This document shows, in pieces, positions 24,502 through 33,588 of a stretch of DNA of 64,000 nucleotides (its first letter is position 1; each line of letters starts with the position of its first letter). Under the pieces are notes generated by a model. The model was not told the DNA's origin. It worked only from the letters and a program-made list of their open reading frames with translations, and made no database searches. The position numbers and the translations under genes are program-made. The stretch is from Acidiphilium sp. PA (GTDB taxonomy: Bacteria; Pseudomonadota; Alphaproteobacteria; Acetobacterales; Acetobacteraceae), in the NCBI RefSeq assembly GCF_026191915.1, contig NZ_JAIMBY010000009.1, forward strand, positions 87,310-151,309, read 5' to 3'.

Positions 24502-26537
24502 GCGCCAGTACCGAAGCGCTGTTCCGCCCGCTCACGCTGCGCGGCCTGACCATCCGCAACCGGCTGATGAGCACCAGCCACGCGCCGGGCTACGGGCGCG
24601 ACGGCAAGCCGCAGGAGCGCTATCAGCTCTACCACGCCGAAAAAGCCAAGGGCGGCATCGGCCTGACCATGTTCGGCGGCTCATCCTCGGTATCGCTCGA
24701 CAGTCCGGCCGCGCCTTGGAATCAGGTTTCGGTCGCCGATGACAGCGTGATCCCCTATTTCCAGCAATTCGCCGATCGGGTGCACGCGCACGGCGCGGCG
24801 CTGATGATCCAGCTGACGCACATGGGCCGCCGCACGCGCTGGGACACCGAGCACTGGCTGCCCACCATCTCCGCCTCGCCGTTGCGCGAACCCGCCAGCC
24901 GCTCGATCCCGCGCGAAATGAGCCAGGACGATATCGACCGCGTGGTGCACGATTTCGCTCAGGCCGCCCGGCGCGCGCGCGAAGGCGGGCTGGATGGCTG
25001 CGAAATCTCGGCGGCCCACGGCCATCTGGTCGATCAATTCTGGTCCCCCTCAGTCAACCGCCGCACCGATGGCTATGGCGGGTCCCTGCTCAACCGCATG
25101 CGCTTCGGCTTCGAAGTCCTGGCGGCGATGCGCGCGGCCGCCGGCGATGATTTCGTGATCGGCATGCGCATGTCGGGCGATGAATTGTTCGATGAAGGGC
25201 TGAGCGGCGAGGATTGCGTCACCATCGCCGCCGAGCACGCCAGGCGCGGCCTGGTCGATTTCGTGAACGTGATGGGCGGCCAGGCGCGCGACCATATGGC
25301 GCACGCCGTCTCGCTGCCCAACATGGCGTTTCCGGTCGCGCCGTTCCTGTATCTCGCGAGTGCGATCCGGCGCGAGGTCGAGGTGCCGGTGTTCCACGCC
25401 CAGCGCATCACCGATTTCGCAACCGCCGCGCGCGCCGTGGCCGAAGGCCATGTCGATATGGTGGCAATGACGCGGGCACACATCGCGGACCCCTATATCG
25501 GGCGCAAGCTGCTGGAAGGCCGCGCGGACGACATCCGCCAGTGCGTCGGCGCCGGCTATTGCATCGACCGGATCTATACCGGGGCCGATGCGCTGTGCAT
25601 CCAGAACGCCGCGACCGGGCGGGAAGCGACCATGCCGCACGTCATCGTGAAGGCGGCCACCCTGCTGCGCGTCGTGGTGGTCGGCGGCGGGCCGGCCGGG
25701 CTTGAAGCCGCCCGCGTCTGTGCCGAGCGCGGCCATCACGTCGTGCTGTTCGAGCGGGAGGCCACGCTGGGCGGGCAGATCAACATCGCCGCCAAGGCCG
25801 GCTGGCGCGAGGCGTTGTCCGGCATTCCGCGCTGGCTGGCGGCACAGGTGCGCAAGCTGGGCGTCGATATCAGGCTGGGCGTCGCCGCGGATGCCGCGCT
25901 GGTATTGGCCGAACGGCCGGACATCGTCGTGGTGGCAACCGGCGGGGCCGCAAACCCGGGGCTGATGCCGGGGGCCGATCTGGTCACCACCACCCAGGCC
26001 GTACTGCGCCAGGGCATGGACCTGAGCGGTTCCGTGCTGCTGTACGATGCCATGGGCCAGCACAATGCGGTATCGTGCGCGGAATACCTCGCAACCAGGG
26101 GCGCGCTGGTCGAACTCGCCACACCGGACCGCATGGCGGCTGAGGAAGTCGGCACCACCAACCAGCCGGTGCATCTGCGCAACATGTACAAGCTCGGCGT
26201 CATCGTGACACCGAACCTCGATATCGTCGCGGTCCGGCGCGAGGCCAACCGGCTGGTGGCCGTGCTGCGCAACACGATGGACATGGTCGAGGAGGAGCGC
26301 GTGATCGATCACGTCGTGGTCGATTTCGGCACGCTGCCGGTCGATGCGGTGTTCACCGATCTGAAAGACGGCGCGGTCAATCGCGGCCAGACCGATGCGG
26401 CGGCGCTGATCGCGGGCCAGCCCCAGCCGCATCGGGGTGAGTCAGGCTATCGGCTGTACCGGATCGGCGATGCCGCGGCAGGGCGCAACATCCACGCCGC
26501 CATCTACGACGCGCTTCGCCTGTGTAAGGATTTCTGA
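24498..26537 (+). CDS. dgcA: Dimethylglycine dehydrogenase, OYE/TMADH-type flavoprotein subunit
   Basis: A 679-residue protein of the trimethylamine dehydrogenase/2,4-dienoyl-CoA reductase family: an N-terminal flavin barrel (residues 1-350, LMSTSHAPGYGRDG, GCEISAAHGHLVDQFWSP), then an iron-sulfur loop, then two nucleotide-binding domains (VVVVGGGPAGLEAARV). It demethylates dimethylglycine to sarcosine. The cluster loop reads C349-x5-C355-x11-C367; the position of the second of the usual four cysteines is Ala352. ATGA overlap with the regulator and one-base overlap with dgcB. The betaine role is from gene order. Confidence 0.85.
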   Translation: MSASTEALFRPLTLRGLTIRNRLMSTSHAPGYGRDGKPQERYQLYHAEKAKGGIGLTMFGGSSSVSLDSPAAPWNQVSVADDSVIPYFQQFADRVHAHGAALMIQLTHMGRRTRWDTEHWLPTISASPLREPASRSIPREMSQDDIDRVVHDFAQAARRAREGGLDGCEISAAHGHLVDQFWSPSVNRRTDGYGGSLLNRMRFGFEVLAAMRAAAGDDFVIGMRMSGDELFDEGLSGEDCVTIAAEHARRGLVDFVNVMGGQARDHMAHAVSLPNMAFPVAPFLYLASAIRREVEVPVFHAQRITDFATAARAVAEGHVDMVAMTRAHIADPYIGRKLLEGRADDIRQCVGAGYCIDRIYTGADALCIQNAATGREATMPHVIVKAATLLRVVVVGGGPAGLEAARVCAERGHHVVLFEREATLGGQINIAAKAGWREALSGIPRWLAAQVRKLGVDIRLGVAADAALVLAERPDIVVVATGGAANPGLMPGADLVTTTQAVLRQGMDLSGSVLLYDAMGQHNAVSCAEYLATRGALVELATPDRMAAEEVGTTNQPVHLRNMYKLGVIVTPNLDIVAVRREANRLVAVLRNTMDMVEEERVIDHVVVDFGTLPVDAVFTDLKDGAVNRGQTDAAALIAGQPQPHRGESGYRLYRIGDAAAGRNIHAAIYDALRLCKDF

Positions 26538-28366
26538 TGGCGTTCGGCGCTCTGGTCCTGCTGGCATGGCTGCTGCTGGCCGGCGTCGCGATCCAGGCGG
26601 CGCGGCTGGGGCTGCTGTGGCGGCACGGTGCCGGCGCATCGGTCGATTGGCTGGGCGGGTTGCGCGCCCTGCCCCGGCGCTATCTGGTCGATGTTCATGC
26701 GGTGGTCGCGCGCAAACCGGCGAGCTCCGTCATGCATCAGGCAATCGCCGGCGGCCTGCTGGCCGCAACCGCGCTGCTGCTGCTGGCCGCAATCCCCGCC
26801 CTGTTCGCGGCGGCGCTCTACTGGCTGCTGATCGCGCTCGCCTTCGCGGTCGCCCTGTTCGGCGCGGTGCTGGTGCGGCGGCGGCGGGTGCCGGTGCGGC
26901 CCGCGTCGCTCTCCGCCGGCGCATTTCTCACCCTGCCCACCTATCTCGGTGCCTATGCGGCGGGCGGGCTGATCGCCACATCGCTGCCGGGCGTGGCAGG
27001 GCTGCTCGGCGTGGCGGTGGCCGCGTTCGGCGGCATCGGGCTGGTCGCACAGATCACCGGCGGGCCGATGCGCCATGCCGTCGCCGGCGCGCTGCATCTT
27101 GCCGCACACCCGCGCCCCGCCCGCTTTGCCGGCAGCGCGGCGAGCGGTCTGGCGCCCCTCGACCTCGATGCCACCCGTCTCGGTGTCGGCACGATCGATG
27201 ATTTCGCCTGGAACCGGCTCCTCGGCTTCGATGCCTGTATCCAGTGCGGCCGGTGCGAAGAGGCATGCCCCGCCTTCGCCGCCGGCCAGCCGCTCAACCC
27301 CAAGGCGCTGATCCAGGATTTCTGCGCGGCGAACCGCAAGGACGGAGCCACCTACGCCGGCAGCCCCCACCCCGGCATCGCATCACCCGGCCCGGTGCTC
27401 GGCGTGCTCCACGGCGAAACGCTGTGGTCCTGCACCACCTGCCGCGCCTGCGTCGCCGCCTGCCCGATGATGATCGAACATGTCGACGCGGTGATCGATA
27501 TCCGCCGCAACCTCACGCTCGAGCACGGCGCCGCACCCGGCAAGGCCGATGCCGCCCTGGCCGCCCTGCGCTACGCCGGCAACACCGGCGGGTTCGCGCC
27601 CACACAGCGGCTCGATTTCGCGGCAGGGCTGAAACTGCGCGTGCTCGCACCAGGCGAGGCAGTCGATACGCTCCTCTGGCTGGGTGATGGCGCGTTCGAC
27701 CGGCGCTATGGCGCAACCCTGCGCGCCCTGATCGGCATCATGCGCGCGGCCGGGCTCGATTTCGCGGTGCTGGGTCCAGCCGAGCGCGACTGCGGCGACC
27801 TCGCGCGCCGTCTGGGCGACGAAGCCGGCTTCGCCCGTCTGGCCCGGGCCAACGTCGCGCTGCTCGGCACGATACGCTTCACCCGCATCGTCACCGCCGA
27901 TCCCCACGCGCTGCACGTACTACGCCAGGAATATCAAGCGTTCGGCGGGCACTACACCGTGGTCCACCACACCGCGCTGATCGATGAACTGATCACCGCC
28001 AACCGCATCACCCTCGGACCGGCCTCCGATACCGTCATCACCTACCACGACCCCTGCTACCTCGGCCGCTACAATCGCGAGACAGCCGCGCCACGCCGGG
28101 TGCTGGCGCACCTCACCGGCCGGGCGGTCGAAATGGCCCGCGCGCGCGAGGCCTCGTTCTGCTGCGGCGGCGGCGGCGGCGCGCCGGTCACCGATATTCC
28201 GGGCAAACAGCGCATCCCCGATCTGCGGATGGAACAGGCGCGCGAAACCGGCGCCTCCATGGTCGCGGTCGCCTGCCCCGGCTGCACCGCCATGCTCGAA
28301 GGCGTCGTCGGCCCGCGGCCGCTGGTGCGCGATATCGCCGAACTGGTGCACGAGGCGCTGCAATGA
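26537..28366 (+). CDS. dgcB: Dimethylglycine catabolism membrane iron-sulfur protein
   Basis: A 609-residue protein. The first 200 residues hold about five membrane segments. Two 4Fe-4S ferredoxin motifs follow: CIQCGRCEEACP and CTTCRACVAACP. The C-terminal part has two CCG-type cysteine-rich sites (DPCYLGRYN with FCCGGGGGAP, and CPGCTAML), as in heterodisulfide-reductase D and GlpC-like proteins. It probably passes electrons from DgcA and the flavoprotein pair into the quinone pool. One-base overlap with dgcA, four-base overlap with the next gene. Confidence 0.88.
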   Translation: MAFGALVLLAWLLLAGVAIQAARLGLLWRHGAGASVDWLGGLRALPRRYLVDVHAVVARKPASSVMHQAIAGGLLAATALLLLAAIPALFAAALYWLLIALAFAVALFGAVLVRRRRVPVRPASLSAGAFLTLPTYLGAYAAGGLIATSLPGVAGLLGVAVAAFGGIGLVAQITGGPMRHAVAGALHLAAHPRPARFAGSAASGLAPLDLDATRLGVGTIDDFAWNRLLGFDACIQCGRCEEACPAFAAGQPLNPKALIQDFCAANRKDGATYAGSPHPGIASPGPVLGVLHGETLWSCTTCRACVAACPMMIEHVDAVIDIRRNLTLEHGAAPGKADAALAALRYAGNTGGFAPTQRLDFAAGLKLRVLAPGEAVDTLLWLGDGAFDRRYGATLRALIGIMRAAGLDFAVLGPAERDCGDLARRLGDEAGFARLARANVALLGTIRFTRIVTADPHALHVLRQEYQAFGGHYTVVHHTALIDELITANRITLGPASDTVITYHDPCYLGRYNRETAAPRRVLAHLTGRAVEMARAREASFCCGGGGGAPVTDIPGKQRIPDLRMEQARETGASMVAVACPGCTAMLEGVVGPRPLVRDIAELVHEALQ

Positions 28367-29430
28367 TCCGGCGCGATCCCCGCGCCGAACGCGACGCCAT
28401 GGTGGTCTCGCGCACGCCCCGGCTGCGGCTCGATCGGACGCACCGGGGCGGCACGCTCCTCGCCCCGGCCGGTGCACCCGTCACCGCCCCCACGCCCATC
28501 CACATCGCCGAACCCACATTCCTTGAGTTCGCCGTCATCGAAGCCGCAGGCGGTGCGCTCAACCGGCACGATCGCCAGGTGATCGGCGCCGCACGCACGC
28601 TCGCAGGACGCGATGCGGCGGTGGTCGTGCTCACGCCCCCTCTGGCCGCCCAGGCGCCCGATGCCATCGGCACCGCCGGCGGCGACCGCACGATCACGCT
28701 TCCTACCCCCACCTACGACCCCGAACGCAATGCACAGCTCATCGCCCAGGCCATCATCGATCACGCCCCCCGCCACGTCGTCTTCCCGGAATCTGCCGAT
28801 GGCGGCGATCTCGCCCGCCGCGTCGCCGCCCTGACCGACGCCGTTCTGTTCGCCGGGGCCGAAAGCCTCACCCCAACCCAGGTCATCCGCCCGGCCCAGG
28901 CCGGGCGCGTCGAGCTGCGCGCCACCCCACCGCGCCTGATCAGCATCGCGCCGGATCGCATCGCCCCCTATCACGGCACGCCCCACGCCGCCGATCCGCT
29001 GCCGGCGCCCGATGTTGCCGCCACGCCAGGCGGCATCCGCGCCGCTACCACCCTCGCGGTCGATGCCGCGACCATCCCGCTCGATCAGGCGCCCCTGGTC
29101 ATCGCCGCCGGCAACGGCGTGACCGATTTTGCTGGCTTTCTCGACCTCGCCCGCGCCCTCGGCGCAACCCCGGGCGCGAGCCGCGTGGTCTGCGACGCCG
29201 GTGCCCTGCCCCGCGCCCTGCAGGTCGGCGCTTCCGGCACCGTGCTCAATGCCGAATGCTACATCGCCCTCGGTATCTCCGGCGCGCCGCAACACCTCCA
29301 AGGCATCGGCACGGTCGAACACATCGTCGCCATCAACACCGACCTCCACGCCGCTATCATCGCCCGCGCCGGCCTCGCCATCATCGCCGATGCCCAGGAC
29401 GTGATGCAGGCCCTGCGCGCCATGCTATGA
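28363..29430 (+). CDS. Electron transfer flavoprotein alpha-type subunit (betaine cluster)
   Basis: A 355-residue ETF-alpha-like protein. The C-terminal FAD domain is clear: LPRALQVGASGTVLNAECYIALGISG followed by HLQGIGTVEHIVAINTD (shown in parts), which match the family pattern for FAD binding and the VGISGA-QHL core. The N-terminal region is longer and Pro/Ala-rich. With the next gene it likely accepts electrons from DgcA and donates to DgcB. ATGA overlaps on both sides. Corresponds to the ETF-like genes next to dgcAB in Pseudomonas. Confidence 0.85.
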   Translation: MIRRDPRAERDAMVVSRTPRLRLDRTHRGGTLLAPAGAPVTAPTPIHIAEPTFLEFAVIEAAGGALNRHDRQVIGAARTLAGRDAAVVVLTPPLAAQAPDAIGTAGGDRTITLPTPTYDPERNAQLIAQAIIDHAPRHVVFPESADGGDLARRVAALTDAVLFAGAESLTPTQVIRPAQAGRVELRATPPRLISIAPDRIAPYHGTPHAADPLPAPDVAATPGGIRAATTLAVDAATIPLDQAPLVIAAGNGVTDFAGFLDLARALGATPGASRVVCDAGALPRALQVGASGTVLNAECYIALGISGAPQHLQGIGTVEHIVAINTDLHAAIIARAGLAIIADAQDVMQALRAML

Positions 29431-30140
29431 ACATCATCGTCCTGCTCTCCGCCGGGCGCGACCCCCACGCCGGCACGCCACGGCCCGTGCCGGTCGAACT
29501 GCAAGCCATCGCCCTCGCTCTCCGCCTTGCACCCGCCACCACAATCACCGGCCTGCACGCAGGTGAACCCGACCCGTCAGTGCTCGATGCCCTCGGCCAC
29601 GGCCTCACCACACTCACCCTGCTGCTCACCAACCCCGCCAATGATCCCCTCGCCGCGCTCGCCGCCGAAATCGACCGGGCCCGCCCCGATCTGGTCCTGG
29701 CCGGCCGGCGCGGCCGCGGCGGCACAGACTCCGGACTGCTGCCCTACCGGCTGGCCCGGGCCCGCGCCATGCCGATCGCAGCCGACGCCATCGCCATCGA
29801 ACCCGACGGCAACGATCTCGCCATCCTCCAGTCGCTGCCCCGCGGCGCCCGCCGGCGCCTCACCCTCGCCCGGCCCGCCATCGTCACAATCCACGAAGCC
29901 GCCCCGCCCGCGCGCGCCTTCGCCTACCGCGCTAGGCGCAACGGCACCATCCACGAAAAACCCGGCATCCCCGCCCCCAGCCCCACCGACAATCACGAAA
30001 TCCGCCCCTACCGCCAACGCCCCCGCCTGATCGCCGAAACCACCCAACCCACCACCGCCGGCCACCTCATGCTCGCCCCCACCCCCGAAACCGCCGCTGC
30101 CGCTGTGCTCGCGTATGTCGAACAATTCCGGAGGCGGTGA
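29427..30140 (+). CDS. Electron transfer flavoprotein beta-type subunit (betaine cluster)
   Basis: A 237-residue divergent ETF-beta-like protein beginning MNIIVLLSAGRDPHAGTPRP. The Rossmann-like half is recognisable (RPDLVLAGRRGRGGTDSGLLPYRLA), while the tail after residue 165 is Pro/Arg-rich and atypical. Its identity rests mainly on pairing with the alpha-type gene by an ATGA overlap and on being the last gene of the betaine operon. Element R2 follows 23 bases after the stop. Confidence 0.72.
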   Translation: MNIIVLLSAGRDPHAGTPRPVPVELQAIALALRLAPATTITGLHAGEPDPSVLDALGHGLTTLTLLLTNPANDPLAALAAEIDRARPDLVLAGRRGRGGTDSGLLPYRLARARAMPIAADAIAIEPDGNDLAILQSLPRGARRRLTLARPAIVTIHEAAPPARAFAYRARRNGTIHEKPGIPAPSPTDNHEIRPYRQRPRLIAETTQPTTAGHLMLAPTPETAAAAVLAYVEQFRRR

Positions 30141-30163
30141 GGGTGAGGTTGAGGTAAGCAAGG

Positions 30164-30348
30164 CCAAGGGGCTCTGCCCCCTGGACCCCCGTTAAAGGCG
30201 GAGCCTTTAAAATCCATTAGTTTTAGGCAAGGGGAGGGCGACACAGGCCAGATCGACGGAACCACCGAGGCAGCGCCCTCCCCTTGCCTAAAACTAGCGG
30301 GTTCTAAGGGCTCCGCCCTTAGTGGGGGGTTCGGGGGGCAAAGCCCCC
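30164..30348 (+). repeat. Dispersed multi-hairpin palindromic element, copy R2
   Basis: Same architecture as R1. The central 23-bp stem (30218-30240 with 30274-30296) is perfectly paired, around a 33-base loop that differs from the R1 loop at only a few positions. Flanking hairpins are at 30164-30184, 30191-30211, 30304-30322 and 30334-30348. It lies between the convergent ends of the ETF-beta gene and aspS, so it may also terminate both transcripts. Confidence 0.9.
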
Positions 30349-30389
30349 TGATCTTGCTTTCTTCCGCCTCACCCGCACCACCCCCGGCA

Positions 30390-32168
30390 TCAGTTCGGCT
30401 TACGCGGGGCCAGTGCCAGGGACAGTTCGCGCAGGCGGGTGGCGTCGACCGGGGCGGGTGCGCCCATCATGAGGTCTTGGCCTTGTTGGTTGAGGGGGAA
30501 GGTGATGACTTCGCGCAGGTTGGGTTCATCGGCGAGCAGCATGACCATGCGATCGATGCCTGGTGCGGCGCCGCCGTGGGGTGGGGCGCCGTAGCGGAAG
30601 GCGTTGAGCATGCCGCCGAACTGGGCTTCGACGATTTCGGGTCCGTAGCCGGCGATTTCGAAGGCGCGCAGCATGATTTCGGGTTTATGGTTACGGATGG
30701 CGCCGGAGCAGAGTTCGACGCCGTTGACCACGATATCGTACTGGAATGCCTTGATGGTCAGCGGGTCGCGGGTATTGAGGGCTTCGAGTCCGCCTTGGGG
30801 CATCGAGAACGGGTTATGGCTGAAGGCGATCTGTTTGGTATCTTCGTCCATTTCGAACATCGGGAAATCGACGATCCAGCAGAATTTGAAACTATCGTTG
30901 CTGATCAGGCCGAGGTCGTTGCCGAGTTTGGTGCGCACGCTGCCGGCAAATTTCGCGGCGGTATCGCGCGGGCCGGCGGCGAAGAAGACGGCGTCGCCCG
31001 CTTGGGCGCCCACGGCGGTGCGGATGGCTTCGGCGCGCGTGGGTTCGAGGTTTTTCGCGATCGGGCCTTTGGCGCCGTCCGCCTCGAAAATGATGTAGCC
31101 GAGCCCGCCGGCGCCTTCGATGCGGGCCCAATCGTTGAGTTTGTCGAAAAAGCTGCGCGGGTTGCCTCCGGCACCGGGTGCGGGGATCGCGCGCACGACG
31201 CCGCCGCCCGCGACAATTTTGGCGAACAGGCCGAAGCCGGACTCGCGGAAGGCGTCGGTTACGTCGGCGATTTTCAGCGGGTTGCGCAGGTCGGGCTTGT
31301 CCGAGCCGTAGGTGAGCAGTGCGTCGTCATAGGCGATGCGCGGAAACGGCCAGTCGCTGACGGTTTTGCCGCCGCTGAATTCCTTGAACAGCCCGCCGAG
31401 CACGGGTTCGATCGTGGCGAACACTTCCTCCTGATCGACGAAGCTCATTTCGAAATCGAGCTGGTAGAATTCGCCGGGGGCGCGATCGGCGCGGCTGGCC
31501 TCATCGCGAAAGCAGGGCGCGATCTGGAAATAGCGGTCGAACCCGGCGACCATCAGCAATTGCTTGAACTGCTGGGGTGCCTGGGGCAGGGCGTAGAACT
31601 GGCCGGGGTGCAGGCGCGAGGGCACCAGAAAGTCGCGCGCTCCTTCGGGTGAAGACGCGGTGAGGATGGGGGTGGTGAATTCGGTAAAGCCGCGCGCGGT
31701 CATTTCCCGGCGTAGCCAGGTCACCACATTGGCGCGCAGCATGATGTTGCGGTGCAGTTTCTCGCGCCGCAGATCGAGGAAGCGGTAGCGCAGGCGCAGG
31801 TCTTCGGGGAACTGGGCATCGCCCGCCACCTGGATCGGCAGCACATCGGCGGCGGATTGCACCACGAAATCCTCGACCCGTAGTTCGATTTCACCGGTCG
31901 GCAGCCGTGGATTGACCGTGGCCGCGTCGCGCGCGACCACCGTACCAGTCACCGTGATCACGCTTTCGACGCGGGTGGCTTCCGCGCGTTCGAACACGGC
32001 GGAGCCGTTCGGGATCACACATTGGGTAATGCCGAAATGATCGCGCAGATCGATGAACAGCAGCCCGCCGTGGTCGCGCTTGACGTTGACCCAGCCGGAC
32101 AGGCGGGCGGTGCTGCCGGCATCGGCCGCGCGCAGGGCGCCGCAGGTATGGGTGCGATATTCGTGCAT
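30390..32168 (-). CDS. aspS: Aspartyl-tRNA synthetase
   Basis: A 592-residue class II synthetase. The N-terminal anticodon-binding OB fold ([29 protein letters not shown]) is followed by the catalytic core with motif 2 [19 protein letters not shown] and motif 3 [13 protein letters not shown], with the bacterial GAD insertion between. It charges tRNA-Asp; alphaproteobacterial enzymes often also charge tRNA-Asn for transamidation, which cannot be settled here. Starts at ATG 32168, divergent from rnd with about 80 bases between. Confidence 0.97.
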   Translation of the reverse strand: MHEYRTHTCGALRAADAGSTARLSGWVNVKRDHGGLLFIDLRDHFGITQCVIPNGSAVFERAEATRVESVITVTGTVVARDAATVNPRLPTGEIELRVEDFVVQSAADVLPIQVAGDAQFPEDLRLRYRFLDLRREKLHRNIMLRANVVTWLRREMTARGFTEFTTPILTASSPEGARDFLVPSRLHPGQFYALPQAPQQFKQLLMVAGFDRYFQIAPCFRDEASRADRAPGEFYQLDFEMSFVDQEEVFATIEPVLGGLFKEFSGGKTVSDWPFPRIAYDDALLTYGSDKPDLRNPLKIADVTDAFRESGFGLFAKIVAGGGVVRAIPAPGAGGNPRSFFDKLNDWARIEGAGGLGYIIFEADGAKGPIAKNLEPTRAEAIRTAVGAQAGDAVFFAAGPRDTAAKFAGSVRTKLGNDLGLISNDSFKFCWIVDFPMFEMDEDTKQIAFSHNPFSMPQGGLEALNTRDPLTIKAFQYDIVVNGVELCSGAIRNHKPEIMLRAFEIAGYGPEIVEAQFGGMLNAFRYGAPPHGGAAPGIDRMVMLLADEPNLREVITFPLNQQGQDLMMGAPAPVDATRLRELSLALAPRKPN

Positions 32169-32248
32169 CGGGGACCAGTCCTGAATGAAATCAGGGGCAA
32201 ATGGACGTCGTGGGTCTTTCCTGTCAAGACAGGGCGTGGCACTCCGTT

Positions 32249-33433
32249 ATGATGAAGCCGCACGTCAAATTCGCCGACCCCGTCCTGATCACCACCAGCG
32301 AAGCCTTGGCCGCCCTGTGCGAACGCCTGGCCGCGGAGCCGTATGTGACGGTCGATACCGAATTCATGCGCGAGCGGACCTATTACCCCGAATTATGCGT
32401 GATCCAGCTCGGCGGCATCAGTGATGTCGCGGTGATCGACGCGCAGGCCCCCAACCTCGATCTGGCGCCGCTCGGCGCGCTGTTCGCGAACAGAAGTGTG
32501 GTCAAGGTGTTTCATGCCTGCCGGCAGGATGTCGAGATTTTCCTGCTGAAATTCGGCGCGGTGCCGACGCCGATTTTCGATACGCAGGTGGCCGCAATGG
32601 TTGCCGGGTTCGGCGATCAGGTGGGGTATGACACGCTGGTATCCTCGCTGGCGGGCGGCAGCATCGACAAGGCGCGCCGGTTTTCCGACTGGCAGGCCCG
32701 CCCGCTGTCACCCGCGCAGGTCACCTATGCCGCAGCCGATGTCACGTGGCTGCGCCTGGTGTACGAGGCGTTGCGCGACCGCCTGGTGCGCGAGGGCCGG
32801 CTCGATTGGGTCGCCGAGGAAGCCGCCATTCTGAACGAGCCCGGCACCTACCGCACCGACCCGGCCGATGCCTGGCGGCGGTTGAAGCTGCGGGGTGCCA
32901 ACCGCCGGCAACTCGCGCTCGTGCAGGCGATCGCGGCGTGGCGCGAGCGTGAGGCCATGCGCATCAACATTCCGCGTCAGCGCGTCATCAAGGATGAACA
33001 GATCCCCGAACTCGCCGCCCTTGCGCCGGGCGATGCCGAGGGGCTGACCCGGGTCCGCGGCATCACCCGCGGCTTCGCCGAGGGTAAAGCGGGCACGGCC
33101 CTGCTCGGCGTGATCGCCGCGGCCAAGGCGCTGCCGGAGCGTGACCTGCCGCAGTTGCCGCGCGCGAACGACACCATCAAGCCGTCGCCCGCGCTGGTTG
33201 CCCTGTTGAAAGTGCTGCTCGCCGAGCGCGCCAACGCCAATCACGTCGCGGCGCGGCTGATCGCCTCGGGCGATGATATCGATGCGCTGGCCGGCGAGGA
33301 TGCGCCCAATCTGCCCTGCCTGGCCGGCTGGCGGGCGGATGTGTTCGGCACCGATGCCTTGCGGCTGAAGGCGGGCAAGATCGCTCTGGCTGCAAAAGGA
33401 CGCCGGGTTGAGGTGGTGGAGTTGGCCGGGTAG
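32249..33433 (+). CDS. rnd: Ribonuclease D
   Basis: A 394-residue DEDDy exonuclease. Exo motifs are VTVDTEFMRE (I), VKVFHACRQDVEIF (II) and TYAAADVTWL (III, with Tyr). Two HRDC-type helical domains follow (RRQLALVQAIAAWREREA; PSPALVALLKVLLAER). It trims 3' ends of tRNA and other RNAs. Adjacent ATGs at 32249 and 32252 are both plausible; an upstream in-frame ATG at 32201 would overlap the promoter region shared with aspS and adds no conserved sequence. Confidence 0.93.
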   Translation: MMKPHVKFADPVLITTSEALAALCERLAAEPYVTVDTEFMRERTYYPELCVIQLGGISDVAVIDAQAPNLDLAPLGALFANRSVVKVFHACRQDVEIFLLKFGAVPTPIFDTQVAAMVAGFGDQVGYDTLVSSLAGGSIDKARRFSDWQARPLSPAQVTYAAADVTWLRLVYEALRDRLVREGRLDWVAEEAAILNEPGTYRTDPADAWRRLKLRGANRRQLALVQAIAAWREREAMRINIPRQRVIKDEQIPELAALAPGDAEGLTRVRGITRGFAEGKAGTALLGVIAAAKALPERDLPQLPRANDTIKPSPALVALLKVLLAERANANHVAARLIASGDDIDALAGEDAPNLPCLAGWRADVFGTDALRLKAGKIALAAKGRRVEVVELAG

Positions 33434-33588
33434 GACGCCGCGCCGGACCGGCAAAGTATCAGTTTACGCCTTTATTCTATATTTCGATCTTTTCCCGAAA
33501 AGTATAAATTTTGGCTTGGACACACGTGTGCTAACCGCTAGTCTTGTTGCATAGCGTTACAGTCTAATTTCTGAAAGCGAATTTGAGC
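33434..33588 (+). promoter_or_regulatory. AT-rich leader of the carrier/thioesterase gene with palindrome
   Basis: This 155-bp gap is markedly lower in G+C than flanking genes. It contains a perfect 10-bp palindrome CACACGTGTG at 33521-33530 and the dyad TTTTCCCGAAAA near 33490. These sit 60-100 bases before the start and are candidates for regulator binding. No promoter hexamers can be called with confidence. Confidence 0.4.

Noticed and set aside
30354..31652. 432-residue plus-strand frame opposite aspS
   Set aside because: Fully antisense to aspS, whose class II synthetase motifs are unmistakable.
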